From positions 2,247,001 to 2,311,000 of the forward strand of contig NZ_CP025117.1 in assembly GCF_002831645.1 (NCBI RefSeq): a stretch of DNA of 64,000 bases, written 5' to 3'. This DNA comes from Olleya sp. Bg11-27 (GTDB lineage: Bacteria; Bacteroidota; Bacteroidia; Flavobacteriales; Flavobacteriaceae). A program made the position numbers and the translations under genes. Positions 24,849 to 32,343 of this stretch are shown piece by piece. Each line of letters starts with the position of its first letter. Positions within the stretch are counted from its first letter, which is position 1. The notes under the pieces are model-generated. The model did not search any database and was not told the origin of the DNA. It saw only the letters and a program-made list of their open reading frames with translations.

Positions 24849-26159
24849 CTATAAAGTTTTGTAATTATTGATTGAAACGTCTTTTGCTTTTAAGTCAAAC
24901 ATTAAATTATAGAGTCCAAAAAAGGTTCTATTGATATAAATAAAGTGTTTTGAGCCTCTATTGCCATTCATTTTTCTAAGTTCTGTGCTTTTGCTGTAGC
25001 GTTGTCCCATTTCTGAAATGGCATTAAAAAATTCAGGGTCAGAAAAATCAAAGTGTTCAGAATGAAAAGGTTTAGTAAATAGGCTTAATAATTCATGAAA
25101 CATGGCTGAGAAAAAAACTAATTCCTCTTGTGTGTCATCTGCTCTCAAGATTTCTAACTCATACATTTTAGCGGTAAACAATTTAGTGTTTCCTATAACT
25201 TCTGGTTTTGCTAATTCAAAATAAGGCACATAAAAATCTAAGGGGACTTCTTTCATGCAACCAAAATCTAAAGCAATTAAATCACCGCTTTTAGACACTA
25301 AAAAATTACCTGGGTGTGGATCTGCGTGCACTTTTTTTACAACATGCATTTGGTACATATAAAAATCCCAAAGGGCTTGTCCTAATTGGTTCGCTTTAGT
25401 CTGATTGGTGTTATAGGCTGTAAATTCTGAAAGGTGTTCGCCTTCCATCCAATCCATAGTTATAATACGCTCTGAAGACAATGCTTCGTAGTAATTAGGG
25501 AATTTTAAATTAGGAATATGTTTACAAGCGGCAACTATAGCTTTACTTTGTTCTACTTCTAAGATGTAGTTGGTTTCTTCTACTAGTTTATTTTCTACTT
25601 CTTTGAAGTATTTATCAGAATCGGTTCCTTTAATATTAAACATTTTAATGGCAATAGGTTTTACCATAGCTAAATCTGAAGCGATGCTATCTGCAACACC
25701 AGGGTATTGGATTTTAACGGCTAGTTTTTTGCCATCTTTTTCAGCTAAATGTACTTGACCAATGCTAGCGGCATTAACGGAGTGTAAATTGAATGTATCA
25801 TAGATTTCACTCGGTAGTTTTCCAAAATACTTTTTAAAGGTTTTGCTAACTAGAGGTGCTGATAAAGGTGGGACAGAAAATTGTGCCAAAGAAAATTTTT
25901 CGACATAAGCTTGTGGCAAAATACTTTTTTCCATGCTTAACATTTGCGCTACTTTTAAGGCACTTCCTTTAAGCTGTTTTAAACCATCGTAGATATCTTC
26001 GGCGTTGTTTTCGTTAAGTCGAGCTTTGGCTTCTTCTTCGGTTTTTGTGAGCTTATCACCGTAATATTTTAAATAATTTACGCCAACTTTAGCACCAGTA
26101 GTCACCATTTTAGTGGCTCTGGATAGTTTTGATGTCGGTATTTTGTCTATCGTTTTCAA
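24849..26159 (-). CDS. ABC1/UbiB-family atypical kinase
   Basis: The 436-aa protein has the ABC1 hallmarks: a KxGQ-like motif in GLKQLKGSALKVAQMLS, the Ala-rich loop NAASIGQVHLAEKDGKKLAV, the catalytic VHADPHPGNFLVSKSGD and the metal site LIALDFGCMKE. The family supports ubiquinone or other lipid metabolism and has ATPase or kinase-like activity. Here it lies between TetR and flavin reductase genes in the light block, an arrangement also fitting membrane redox maintenance. It has no transmembrane tail. Confidence 0.88.
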   Translation of the reverse strand: MKTIDKIPTSKLSRATKMVTTGAKVGVNYLKYYGDKLTKTEEEAKARLNENNAEDIYDGLKQLKGSALKVAQMLSMEKSILPQAYVEKFSLAQFSVPPLSAPLVSKTFKKYFGKLPSEIYDTFNLHSVNAASIGQVHLAEKDGKKLAVKIQYPGVADSIASDLAMVKPIAIKMFNIKGTDSDKYFKEVENKLVEETNYILEVEQSKAIVAACKHIPNLKFPNYYEALSSERIITMDWMEGEHLSEFTAYNTNQTKANQLGQALWDFYMYQMHVVKKVHADPHPGNFLVSKSGDLIALDFGCMKEVPLDFYVPYFELAKPEVIGNTKLFTAKMYELEILRADDTQEELVFFSAMFHELLSLFTKPFHSEHFDFSDPEFFNAISEMGQRYSKSTELRKMNGNRGSKHFIYINRTFFGLYNLMFDLKAKDVSINNYKTL

Positions 26160-26252
26160 TAGTTCTATGTTTTAGATTTATATAATAACATAGGGTCAGT
26201 ACATTATTATATAGAAGTTGAGCATCTATAGGATGCTTTGAATAACATGGTG

Positions 26253-26912
26253 TTAAGATTTCATTTGAATCTTTTCTTTGAAGATGAATTTTCCAAAGTC
26301 AATTAAACTTTTTAAAGGGACTATATTTAAGATGTCAAAACTTGTATTAACTGATTTTTCGATGAATATGTCTGTTTTTTCGAAAGACGAAGACGTGTCG
26401 TCCATCCAAAATTTGATAGTTAATAATAATTGTAACCAAGCGGTTTCGGTAAGACCTCTGTCTTGAATTTTATTAAGCTGTTCTTGTTTAACGTCAATTA
26501 AATCAATTCCTAAATCTTTTATGTAATGTGTAAAGCATCCTTTTAATTCGGATAATGCAGCAAAACCTTTAAGACTATTCTTATGTTTATGTAAGGCATA
26601 AACGACATAGCTTCTGTTAGCTGTTAAATTTTCAAAAAAGGTGAAGTAGAAGCTTAGGAGTTTATTTCTTGGTTCAAAATGCGCATACTCTTCACTGGTC
26701 TCTAAAGCTTTGTGTGTATTGTCAAAAAAGGCTTTGAAGATTCCTTTTTCTACAGCTTCAAAAGTACCAAAATGTTCGTAAAATTTGGATTCCTCAAAAT
26801 TATTGTGTTTCGCAAAGGCGTAGACAGATTTTGGTTGTTCATTATGTTCTAGGACATAATCCATGTAAAATGAAATGATGTCGTTGTTACTTATGTTTTT
26901 CTTTTTTGCCAT
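26253..26912 (-). CDS. TetR-family transcriptional regulator
   Basis: The start is set at ATG 26912 (MAKKKNISNNDIISFYMDYV), giving 219 aa. The N-terminal HTH region reads KSVYAFAKHNNFEESKFYEH followed by FGTFEAVEKGIFKAF, where a Tyr after the recognition helix is typical of TetR. The C-terminal part is helical, as in ligand-sensing TetR domains. It heads the minus-strand run that includes the ABC1 kinase and flavin reductase genes. The operator array at 26947-26985 lies in its promoter, so autoregulation is likely. It is the only regulator in the light block. Confidence 0.8.
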   Translation of the reverse strand: MAKKKNISNNDIISFYMDYVLEHNEQPKSVYAFAKHNNFEESKFYEHFGTFEAVEKGIFKAFFDNTHKALETSEEYAHFEPRNKLLSFYFTFFENLTANRSYVVYALHKHKNSLKGFAALSELKGCFTHYIKDLGIDLIDVKQEQLNKIQDRGLTETAWLQLLLTIKFWMDDTSSSFEKTDIFIEKSVNTSFDILNIVPLKSLIDFGKFIFKEKIQMKS

Positions 26913-26932
26913 TACTATAAAGTTTAGTAGCA

Positions 26933-26985
26933 TAAAGATACAAAATGTTTAACGATATAAGATTAAAGCTAAACAAAATTTAACA
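26933..26985 (-). promoter_or_regulatory. Promoter with GTTTAAC operator array (site 2)
   Basis: The -7-like box TATCTTTA (minus, 26933-26940) abuts GTTTAAC (26947-26953), GCTAAAC (26968-26974) and TTTAACA (26979-26985). The 16-nt stretch ATACAAAATGTTTAAC (26938-26953) is identical to 16913-16928, and the half-site spacing of 21 and 11 bp equals that of site 1. This suggests one regulator acts at both promoters. Confidence 0.6.
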
Positions 26986-27079
26986 GGACTTTGTGCAAGT
27001 GCTGTCTTTTTAGTGTCAGTTAGGAGTAAAGTGCTGCATTAAAACTACTGATTAGTAATCTGTTGTGTGTTTTGAGAAT

Positions 27080-27568
27080 TTATAAACCAACAGTATGACT
27101 TCGTCTTTCTAAAATAATATTATCTAACCAAATACCGTTGAGTTGCCCGATTTTTTCTTTGTAACCAATAATTCTAAAGTCATTATTTGTATGTAGTTTA
27201 AGGCTGGGAGTGTTGGCTCTCATTAGTCCAGATTGCAAGGTCCAGATGTTATTTTTCTCACTGATTTCTATCAATTTTTTAAGTAAAAAATCACCAACGT
27301 TTTGCCCTCTAAATTGTGCATCCACATATACGCTTACTTCTGCAACACCAGCATATACTTTTCTTTTGGATACAGCACTTAATGCGGCCCAACCTAAAAA
27401 ATGAGTATTGTTTTTAGCTATAATTCGACCATAAGGCAAATGGTTAGTATCCCAATAGTGCCAATCAGGAACTTCCGTTTCAAAAGTTGCAACACCTGTT
27501 AGTATACCTTGCTGGTATATGTGCTGCACTTTTGAAAAGTTAGTTTTATCTATGTTTATAATTGTCAT
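27080..27568 (-). CDS. GNAT acetyltransferase, ArsN/Pat-like
   Basis: The start is at ATG 27568 (MTIINIDKTNFSKVQHIYQQ), giving 162 aa. The upstream extension lies inside the DUF6428 gene and is discarded. It has GVATFETEVPDWHYW, AEVSVYVDAQFRGQNVGDFL (acetyl-CoA loop) and LHTNNDFRIIGYKEK, the layout of phosphinothricin-type N-acetyltransferases. Such genes occur in arsenic operons as arsN. It overlaps or abuts the DUF6428 stop and is the third gene after arsR. The substrate is unproven. Confidence 0.8.
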   Translation of the reverse strand: MTIINIDKTNFSKVQHIYQQGILTGVATFETEVPDWHYWDTNHLPYGRIIAKNNTHFLGWAALSAVSKRKVYAGVAEVSVYVDAQFRGQNVGDFLLKKLIEISEKNNIWTLQSGLMRANTPSLKLHTNNDFRIIGYKEKIGQLNGIWLDNIILERRSHTVGL

Positions 27569-27569
27569 G

Positions 27570-28040
27570 TTAACAACAACCTGAGCCTGGAGTACAAGTA
27601 TCTCCTGGTTTAATTTCTGAAAATTGTAATTTTTGTTTTGGTTCTGGAATACCACATTTATCTTTAGCTAAACAGTCGGTTACTAAAGAGGTTAGTTGGA
27701 AGGCATTGTTTTCAAAACTTAAACCAAAATTTTGAATGGTTTGCTCGCCTTGATATTCTACTTCAATCTCTAAATCTTGAAGATTAAAGATATCTTCTGA
27801 TAATTCTATAATTTTAACTAGCTTTTCAGGATGAAGTCTGTGATCATAATCCTCTGCATTCCATAACTGAAAATTAACTTTTTTTTCTTCTCTTACAGTA
27901 CCACCGCAATCGACAAAATGTTTGGTGACTTTACCAACTTCTGTTACATGAAAATGATTAGGTACTAGACTACCATCAGGTAGTGTAAATGAAATAGTGT
28001 CTAGCTGTGATAAGTGTGTTTTTATTTCTGAAAGTGTCAT
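27570..28040 (-). CDS. DUF6428 protein with Cys-rich tail
   Basis: The 156-aa protein is a DUF6428-type protein found with arsR in Bacteroidota. Landmarks are NHFHVTEVGKVTKHFVDCGG, VNFQLWNAEDYDHRLHPEKL and the C-terminal Cys-rich end PGDTCTPGSGCC, which could bind a metalloid. There is no signal peptide. It lies between arsR and the GNAT gene on the same strand and is probably induced with them. Confidence 0.75.
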   Translation of the reverse strand: MTLSEIKTHLSQLDTISFTLPDGSLVPNHFHVTEVGKVTKHFVDCGGTVREEKKVNFQLWNAEDYDHRLHPEKLVKIIELSEDIFNLQDLEIEVEYQGEQTIQNFGLSFENNAFQLTSLVTDCLAKDKCGIPEPKQKLQFSEIKPGDTCTPGSGCC

Positions 28041-28074
28041 AATTTAATGTGTTAGTACAATTAATAATATAAGT

Positions 28075-28404
28075 TTAGCAACACGTAGTGCTGTTAACGT
28101 CGTTGTTTAAAAATCCATTTAAAACGGTTTTCATTGCAGTCCAATTAGCTTTGTTAATACAATAACATACACTGGTACCTTCAATAGTACCTTGTATTAA
28201 ATCGAGATTTTTAAGTTCTTTTAAATGTTGAGAAATAGTGGGCTGTGCCAATCCGATTTCTTCAACTAAATCACCACAAACGCAAGTGTCTATTTTAAAC
28301 AGATGTTGAATAATAGCAACCCGTGCCGGATGTCCAAATGCTTTTGCAAAGCGTGCAATTTGATTTTGTGAATCTGTGAATTTTTCAGTTTTAATTAACC
28401 CCAT
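28075..28404 (-). CDS. arsR: ArsR-family metalloregulator
   Basis: The 109-aa protein has the ArsR winged helix: FGHPARVAIIQHLFKIDTCV, then CGDLVEEIGLAQPTISQHLK. DTCVCGDLV supplies the paired Cys of the arsenite-binding site in the DNA-recognition region, and the chain ends in TTCC. It should repress its own operon until As(III) or a similar ligand binds. It is divergent from the DUF2911 gene across an intergenic region with a CGcAATATTaCG dyad. Confidence 0.88.
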   Translation of the reverse strand: MGLIKTEKFTDSQNQIARFAKAFGHPARVAIIQHLFKIDTCVCGDLVEEIGLAQPTISQHLKELKNLDLIQGTIEGTSVCYCINKANWTAMKTVLNGFLNNDVNSTTCC

Positions 28405-28423
28405 TAGTTCTTGTTTAATTAGT

Positions 28424-28443
28424 ATAACGCAATATTACGATTA
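28424..28443 (-). promoter_or_regulatory. Probable ArsR operator
   Basis: CGCAATATTACG (28428-28439) is a near-palindrome around AATATT with CG steps placed symmetrically. It lies 24 bp upstream of the arsR start. Dyads of this kind are typical ArsR binding sites; the call rests on position and symmetry. Confidence 0.5.
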
Positions 28444-28553
28444 ATAGTTTGATTATGACAATTTATTAGGCTTATTTTAAGCTTTTATTAACAAACAAAC
28501 TATTACTTATATGTAATTTTACAACATATATTAATTATTAAAAAAATTCAACC

Positions 28554-29402
28554 ATGAAAAAATTATTTACACTTATTATGGTGTTAACAGTCTCTTTTGC
28601 TGTTAATGCGCAAATAGAAACACCGCAGCCGAGTCCTTCTCAAAAAGTAGAACAAAAGGTAGGATTAACAGATGTGACTTTAGAGTATTCTAGACCATCA
28701 ATGAGAGGGCGTGCCATTTTTGGAAACTTAGTACCTTACGGTAAAGTATGGAGAACAGGAGCAAATAAAAATACAATTATTACTTTTAGTACTGCTGTTA
28801 CTATTGGAGATAATACTTTAAAAGCAGGATCTTATGCTATTTTTACTAAACCTAATGCTGGAAATTGGGAAGTAATGTTTTATTCTGATACAGAAAATTG
28901 GGGAACGCCTAAAACATGGGACGATTCTAAAGTAGCAGCTAAGGTATCTGTTAAAGTAACGACTTTACCAATGGATATTGAAACGTTTACATTTACATTT
29001 GATAACTTAACTAACGATTCTGCAGTATTAAGTTTACTATGGGAAAATACAATGGTTGATGTTACAATCGGAGTGCCAACAGACGCAACGGTTACTGATG
29101 CTATTTCTAAAATAATGAATGGACCAAGCGCTGATAACTATTATGCATCTGCACGTTACTACTTAGAATCAGGAAAAGATATTAAGCAAGCAGCAGTTTG
29201 GATTGATAAAGCGATTGATATGACTAAAGCAGAGCCTAAATTTTGGTGGTTACGTCAACAGTCTTTAATCCATGCTAAAGCGGGAAATAAAAAAGAAGCG
29301 ATTAAAGCCGCTAAATTATCTTTAGAATATGCTGACAAAGCAGAAAATGCTGATTACGTAAAGATGAATAAAGCGTCTTTAAAAGAGTGGGGAGCAATGT
29401 AA
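28554..29402 (+). CDS. DUF2911 exported protein with TPR-like tail
   Basis: The 282-aa protein has a signal peptide (MKKLFTLIMVLTVSFAVNAQ) and the DUF2911 core: SPSQKVEQKVGLTDVTLEYS, RPSMRGRAIFGNLVPYGKVW and RTGANKNTIITFSTAVTIGD. The last 90 residues are helical, like one or two TPR units (AAVWIDKAIDMTKAEPKFWW). DUF2911 proteins are common in Bacteroidota periplasm and have no known activity. It stands alone on + with its own terminator at 29452-29480. Confidence 0.88.
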   Translation: MKKLFTLIMVLTVSFAVNAQIETPQPSPSQKVEQKVGLTDVTLEYSRPSMRGRAIFGNLVPYGKVWRTGANKNTIITFSTAVTIGDNTLKAGSYAIFTKPNAGNWEVMFYSDTENWGTPKTWDDSKVAAKVSVKVTTLPMDIETFTFTFDNLTNDSAVLSLLWENTMVDVTIGVPTDATVTDAISKIMNGPSADNYYASARYYLESGKDIKQAAVWIDKAIDMTKAEPKFWWLRQQSLIHAKAGNKKEAIKAAKLSLEYADKAENADYVKMNKASLKEWGAM

Positions 29403-29451
29403 AAAAGCCTTTAACTAAGGTATAGCTTTAGTTATTATGCAAGCGTATTAA

Positions 29452-29480
29452 AAAAGTGCAATCATTATGATTGCACTTTT
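29452..29480. terminator. Bidirectional terminator
   Basis: AAAAGTGCAATCA pairs with TGATTGCACTTTT around a 3-nt loop, flanked by A- and T-runs. It lies between the converging DUF2911 (+) and GNAT (-) genes and can serve both. Confidence 0.85.
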
Positions 29481-29487
29481 TTTGTGT

Positions 29488-29925
29488 TTATTGATTCGAC
29501 CAAAAGTATTGCAGTGCTTTATCTAATAGCCATCCTTGACTTTCATAAAGTTCTTGGGCAGGATTAGTCGTTTCGGTTTGTAAGGCAATACCTTTATAAT
29601 GATACGTTTTACACAGGTTTTTTGATTTGTTTAAAAGGGCTACGCCAAAGCCTTGTTTTCTGTAGCTTTCGTTAACAAACAAATCATTAAGTATAAATAA
29701 GGGTTGCATACTGACACTTGAGAAGGTATGAAATAATTGTGAAAACCCTACAGGCTTATCTTCTGCGTAAGCAAGTAAAATGATAGTGTCTTCCTTTACT
29801 AATCGGGTCTTTATAAATGTTTTGGCCGCCTCTAAATCTGAATCTTGCCTGTAAAACACGCGATATTCATCAAATAAAGACGCCATGTGATCTAGGTGAG
29901 AAAGGTTGGCTTGAATTATAGTCAT
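29488..29925 (-). CDS. GNAT-family N-acetyltransferase
   Basis: The 145-aa protein has the GNAT core: DEYRVFYRQDSDLEAAKTFI, then SVSMQPLFILNDLFVNESYR with the acetyl-CoA loop KQGFGVALLNKSKNLC, and ALQTETTNPAQELYESQGWL. Its length is normal for a single-domain enzyme. Neither substrate nor partner can be deduced. It ends at the shared terminator at 29452-29480. Confidence 0.85.
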   Translation of the reverse strand: MTIIQANLSHLDHMASLFDEYRVFYRQDSDLEAAKTFIKTRLVKEDTIILLAYAEDKPVGFSQLFHTFSSVSMQPLFILNDLFVNESYRKQGFGVALLNKSKNLCKTYHYKGIALQTETTNPAQELYESQGWLLDKALQYFWSNQ

Positions 29926-29929
29926 AAAA

Positions 29930-29959
29930 AAAATCTGTAAACGTGAATTTACAGATTTT
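29930..29959 (-). terminator. Terminator after coiled-coil gene
   Basis: AAAATCTGTAAA (29930-29941) pairs with TTTACAGATTTT (29948-29959), followed on the minus strand by a T-run. It lies 33 bp downstream of the 29992-30624 stop and directly before the GNAT start. Confidence 0.8.
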
Positions 29960-29991
29960 AATTGATTTTATAAGTGTTGAAAAAGCCTTAA

Positions 29992-30624
29992 TTAGCTATT
30001 TCTATTTTTATTAAGTTCGTCTTGAAGTTGGCGTCTCACTTTTTGCTCACGCTCTAAAGCATTACGCCTGTGCTCTTCAAATTCTTCTTCTGTTTCGTTA
30101 AGTCTTAATCTTGCTTCTTTAGTGATCGCATTACTATTTTTAAATCTATAAATAAAGAAGAATAGAAAGGCTAATAAACCACCTATGATTGACCAAAGTA
30201 AAGTGTTGTATCCACCTTTGCTCATTTGCAAGCCAAATAAAGACATACTGTCTTTTTCTTGATTAGTTTGTTCTAAATTAGTTTTAGTGTTGCTTAAACT
30301 GCTTTTAAGTTGTTCTACTTCTTGACTTTGAGAGGTGACTTTGTTTTGCGTGTCAAGTAATTCTTTTCTTAACACTTTAAGCGAGTCTAAAGTGTGTGAT
30401 TTTAGTTTTGCAATCCATTCATTTCTTATAACTTCAAACGAATGTCCACGCTGATCTCTCCAGTTATTTGATTTTTTAGTAAGATATTCAAACTGGCTTT
30501 CTAATGTTCCGGAATCTAAAGATAATTTATCATCTTCCGTCGTTTCTGTTTGAGCAGAAATGGTAAATGAAAATAGAAAAATAAAAATGGTAACTAATAG
30601 ATAATTTGTTTTACGCATGGTCAT
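29992..30624 (-). CDS. Membrane-anchored coiled-coil protein
   Basis: The 210-aa protein has a signal peptide (KTNYLLVTIFIFLFSFTISA, starting at Met1 or Met3), a periplasmic helical region and a coiled coil (TQNKVTSQSQEVEQLKSSLS; NTKTNLEQTNQEKD). A transmembrane helix follows, LLWSIIGGLLAFLFFFIYRF, and a cytoplasmic charged tail rich in Glu and Arg. I know no function. It sits alone between terminators, with the GAPDH gene upstream. Confidence 0.65.
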   Translation of the reverse strand: MTMRKTNYLLVTIFIFLFSFTISAQTETTEDDKLSLDSGTLESQFEYLTKKSNNWRDQRGHSFEVIRNEWIAKLKSHTLDSLKVLRKELLDTQNKVTSQSQEVEQLKSSLSNTKTNLEQTNQEKDSMSLFGLQMSKGGYNTLLWSIIGGLLAFLFFFIYRFKNSNAITKEARLRLNETEEEFEEHRRNALEREQKVRRQLQDELNKNRNS

Positions 30625-30690
30625 TATTTTGTTGTCTTTCGCTTTGCGAAAATATAAAAAAAGGATTGCTTTTAGGCTAAAAATATAACA

Positions 30691-30716
30691 AAAAGCCTCA
30701 CAATTGTGAGGCTTTT
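30691..30716 (-). terminator. Terminator of gap
   Basis: AAAAGCCTCACA pairs with TGTGAGGCTTTT across a 2-nt centre, 32 bp past the GAPDH stop on the minus strand. Confidence 0.85.
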
Positions 30717-30747
30717 ACTATATACGTTACTAATTAAAATTTGGATG

Positions 30748-32196
30748 TTAGTAATATGTAAAACGTCTTACTTTAGCAATATATTTTGCTAATCTAATGA
30801 CTTGATGGCTGTAACCATACTCATTATCATACCATACATATAAGATTGCATTTTTACCATCTGTTCTAACGATGGTTGCTTTACTATCAAATATTGAAGG
30901 CGCAGAGCTACCAATAATGTCTGTTGACACTAATTCATCACTCATTTCATACTTGATTTGTTCTACTAAATCACCTTCTAAAGCATATTTTTTAATAGTT
31001 GTATTGATATGCTCTACAGTAGTTTCAGAGTCTAATTCTAAATTTAAAATAGCTAAAGATCCGTTTGGTACAGGGACACGAATAGCGTTAGAGGTTAATT
31101 TACCTTCAAAACTTGGTAAGGCTTTAGACACTGCTTTTCCTGCTCCAGTTTCTGTAATTACCATGTTTAATGCTGCTGCACGACCACGACGGTATTTACT
31201 ATGGAAATTATCGACTAAATTTTGGTCGTTAGTATACGCATGAATGGTTTCTAAATGTCCACTTTTTACACCGTAAGTATCTTCCATTGCTTTTAAAATA
31301 GGTGTAATAGCATTGGTCGTACAAGAAGCTGCAGAAAAAATATCTATTTTGTCAGGATCATTTTCTAGGTGATTAACACCATAAACAATATTTGGAATTC
31401 CTTTTCCTGGCGCAGTTAATAGTACTTTGTCCGCGCCTGGAGATTTTTTTAATCGTGTTAACGCTTCTTTATCTCTAAAAACACCTGTATTATCAATAAT
31501 TAATGCATTATTAATACCATACTTCGTATAATCGATGTCTTCTGGTTGGTTAGCATTAATAATTTTAACGGTAGTACCATTAATTATTAAAGCTTCATTT
31601 TTTAAATCCGTAGTTACGGTTCCAGAAAAGTCACCGTGTACCGAGTCATTACGTAATAAAGCCGCACGTTTTTCTAAAACAGTCGCATCCAATTTACCGC
31701 GTGTAACAATGGCGCGTAAACGGAGTTGGCTTCCTTTTCCAGTACGAGTCATTAACTCTCTAGCAACTAAACGTCCAATACGTCCAAAGCCATAAAGCAC
31801 GACATCTTTAGGTTTGATATCTTTAGTTTTATTAGCACCTTTAAGTTGGTTAGCCACAAAAGCTAAAGCGTTACTGTATTTTTTTTCTTCTAAATGATAC
31901 TCGTAAGTCAATTTACCAATATCAAGTTTAGCAGGAGGTACGTCTAGCGTTTGGATGGCTTGCGCAATCTCTACAGAATCAAAAATCGAAATTGGTTTTT
32001 GAACAAATTCACCAGCATATTCATGAAGGTTTAGAATTTGAGAGACATTTCTATCTATTAATTGGTTTCTAAAAAGGACCAACTCGATAGACTTGTCATA
32101 CCATAAATCGCTAACAATTTTAATAAATTCGACTGTAGCTCTTCGTCTGTCTGCTTGAAAGGCTAATTCGTTTTCGTAAGTTTCGTTAATGGACAT
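30748..32196 (-). CDS. gap: Glyceraldehyde-3-phosphate dehydrogenase, long type
   Basis: The 482-aa protein has the NAD-binding start VVLYGFGRIGRLVARELMTR near residue 128 and the catalytic FSAASCTTNAITPILKAMED (Cys near residue 293). C-terminal WYDNEYGYSHQVIRLAKYI is the family ending. The roughly 125-residue N-terminal helical extension is a feature of the long GAPDH of Bacteroidota, which is often thought to work in gluconeogenesis beside a standard short form. It has its own terminator at 30691-30716. Confidence 0.94.
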   Translation of the reverse strand: MSINETYENELAFQADRRRATVEFIKIVSDLWYDKSIELVLFRNQLIDRNVSQILNLHEYAGEFVQKPISIFDSVEIAQAIQTLDVPPAKLDIGKLTYEYHLEEKKYSNALAFVANQLKGANKTKDIKPKDVVLYGFGRIGRLVARELMTRTGKGSQLRLRAIVTRGKLDATVLEKRAALLRNDSVHGDFSGTVTTDLKNEALIINGTTVKIINANQPEDIDYTKYGINNALIIDNTGVFRDKEALTRLKKSPGADKVLLTAPGKGIPNIVYGVNHLENDPDKIDIFSAASCTTNAITPILKAMEDTYGVKSGHLETIHAYTNDQNLVDNFHSKYRRGRAAALNMVITETGAGKAVSKALPSFEGKLTSNAIRVPVPNGSLAILNLELDSETTVEHINTTIKKYALEGDLVEQIKYEMSDELVSTDIIGSSAPSIFDSKATIVRTDGKNAILYVWYDNEYGYSHQVIRLAKYIAKVRRFTYY

Positions 32197-32290
32197 TTTA
32201 AATTATTTAGTGTGTTGTTAATTTAGTATGTAAATTTCGGCAAAAGTATAGATTTCAAACGATTTCGTAAAGCAAAAAGTGTAAAAATTT

Positions 32291-32323
32291 AAAAGCCCTT
32301 AATTTTTAAAATTAAGGGCTTTT
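32291..32323 (-). terminator. Terminator of htrA/degP
   Basis: AAAAGCCCTTAAT pairs with ATTAAGGGCTTTT, 21 bp past the protease stop on the minus strand. Confidence 0.85.
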
Positions 32324-32343
32324 AGAAAACGTTTAGTCTATGA

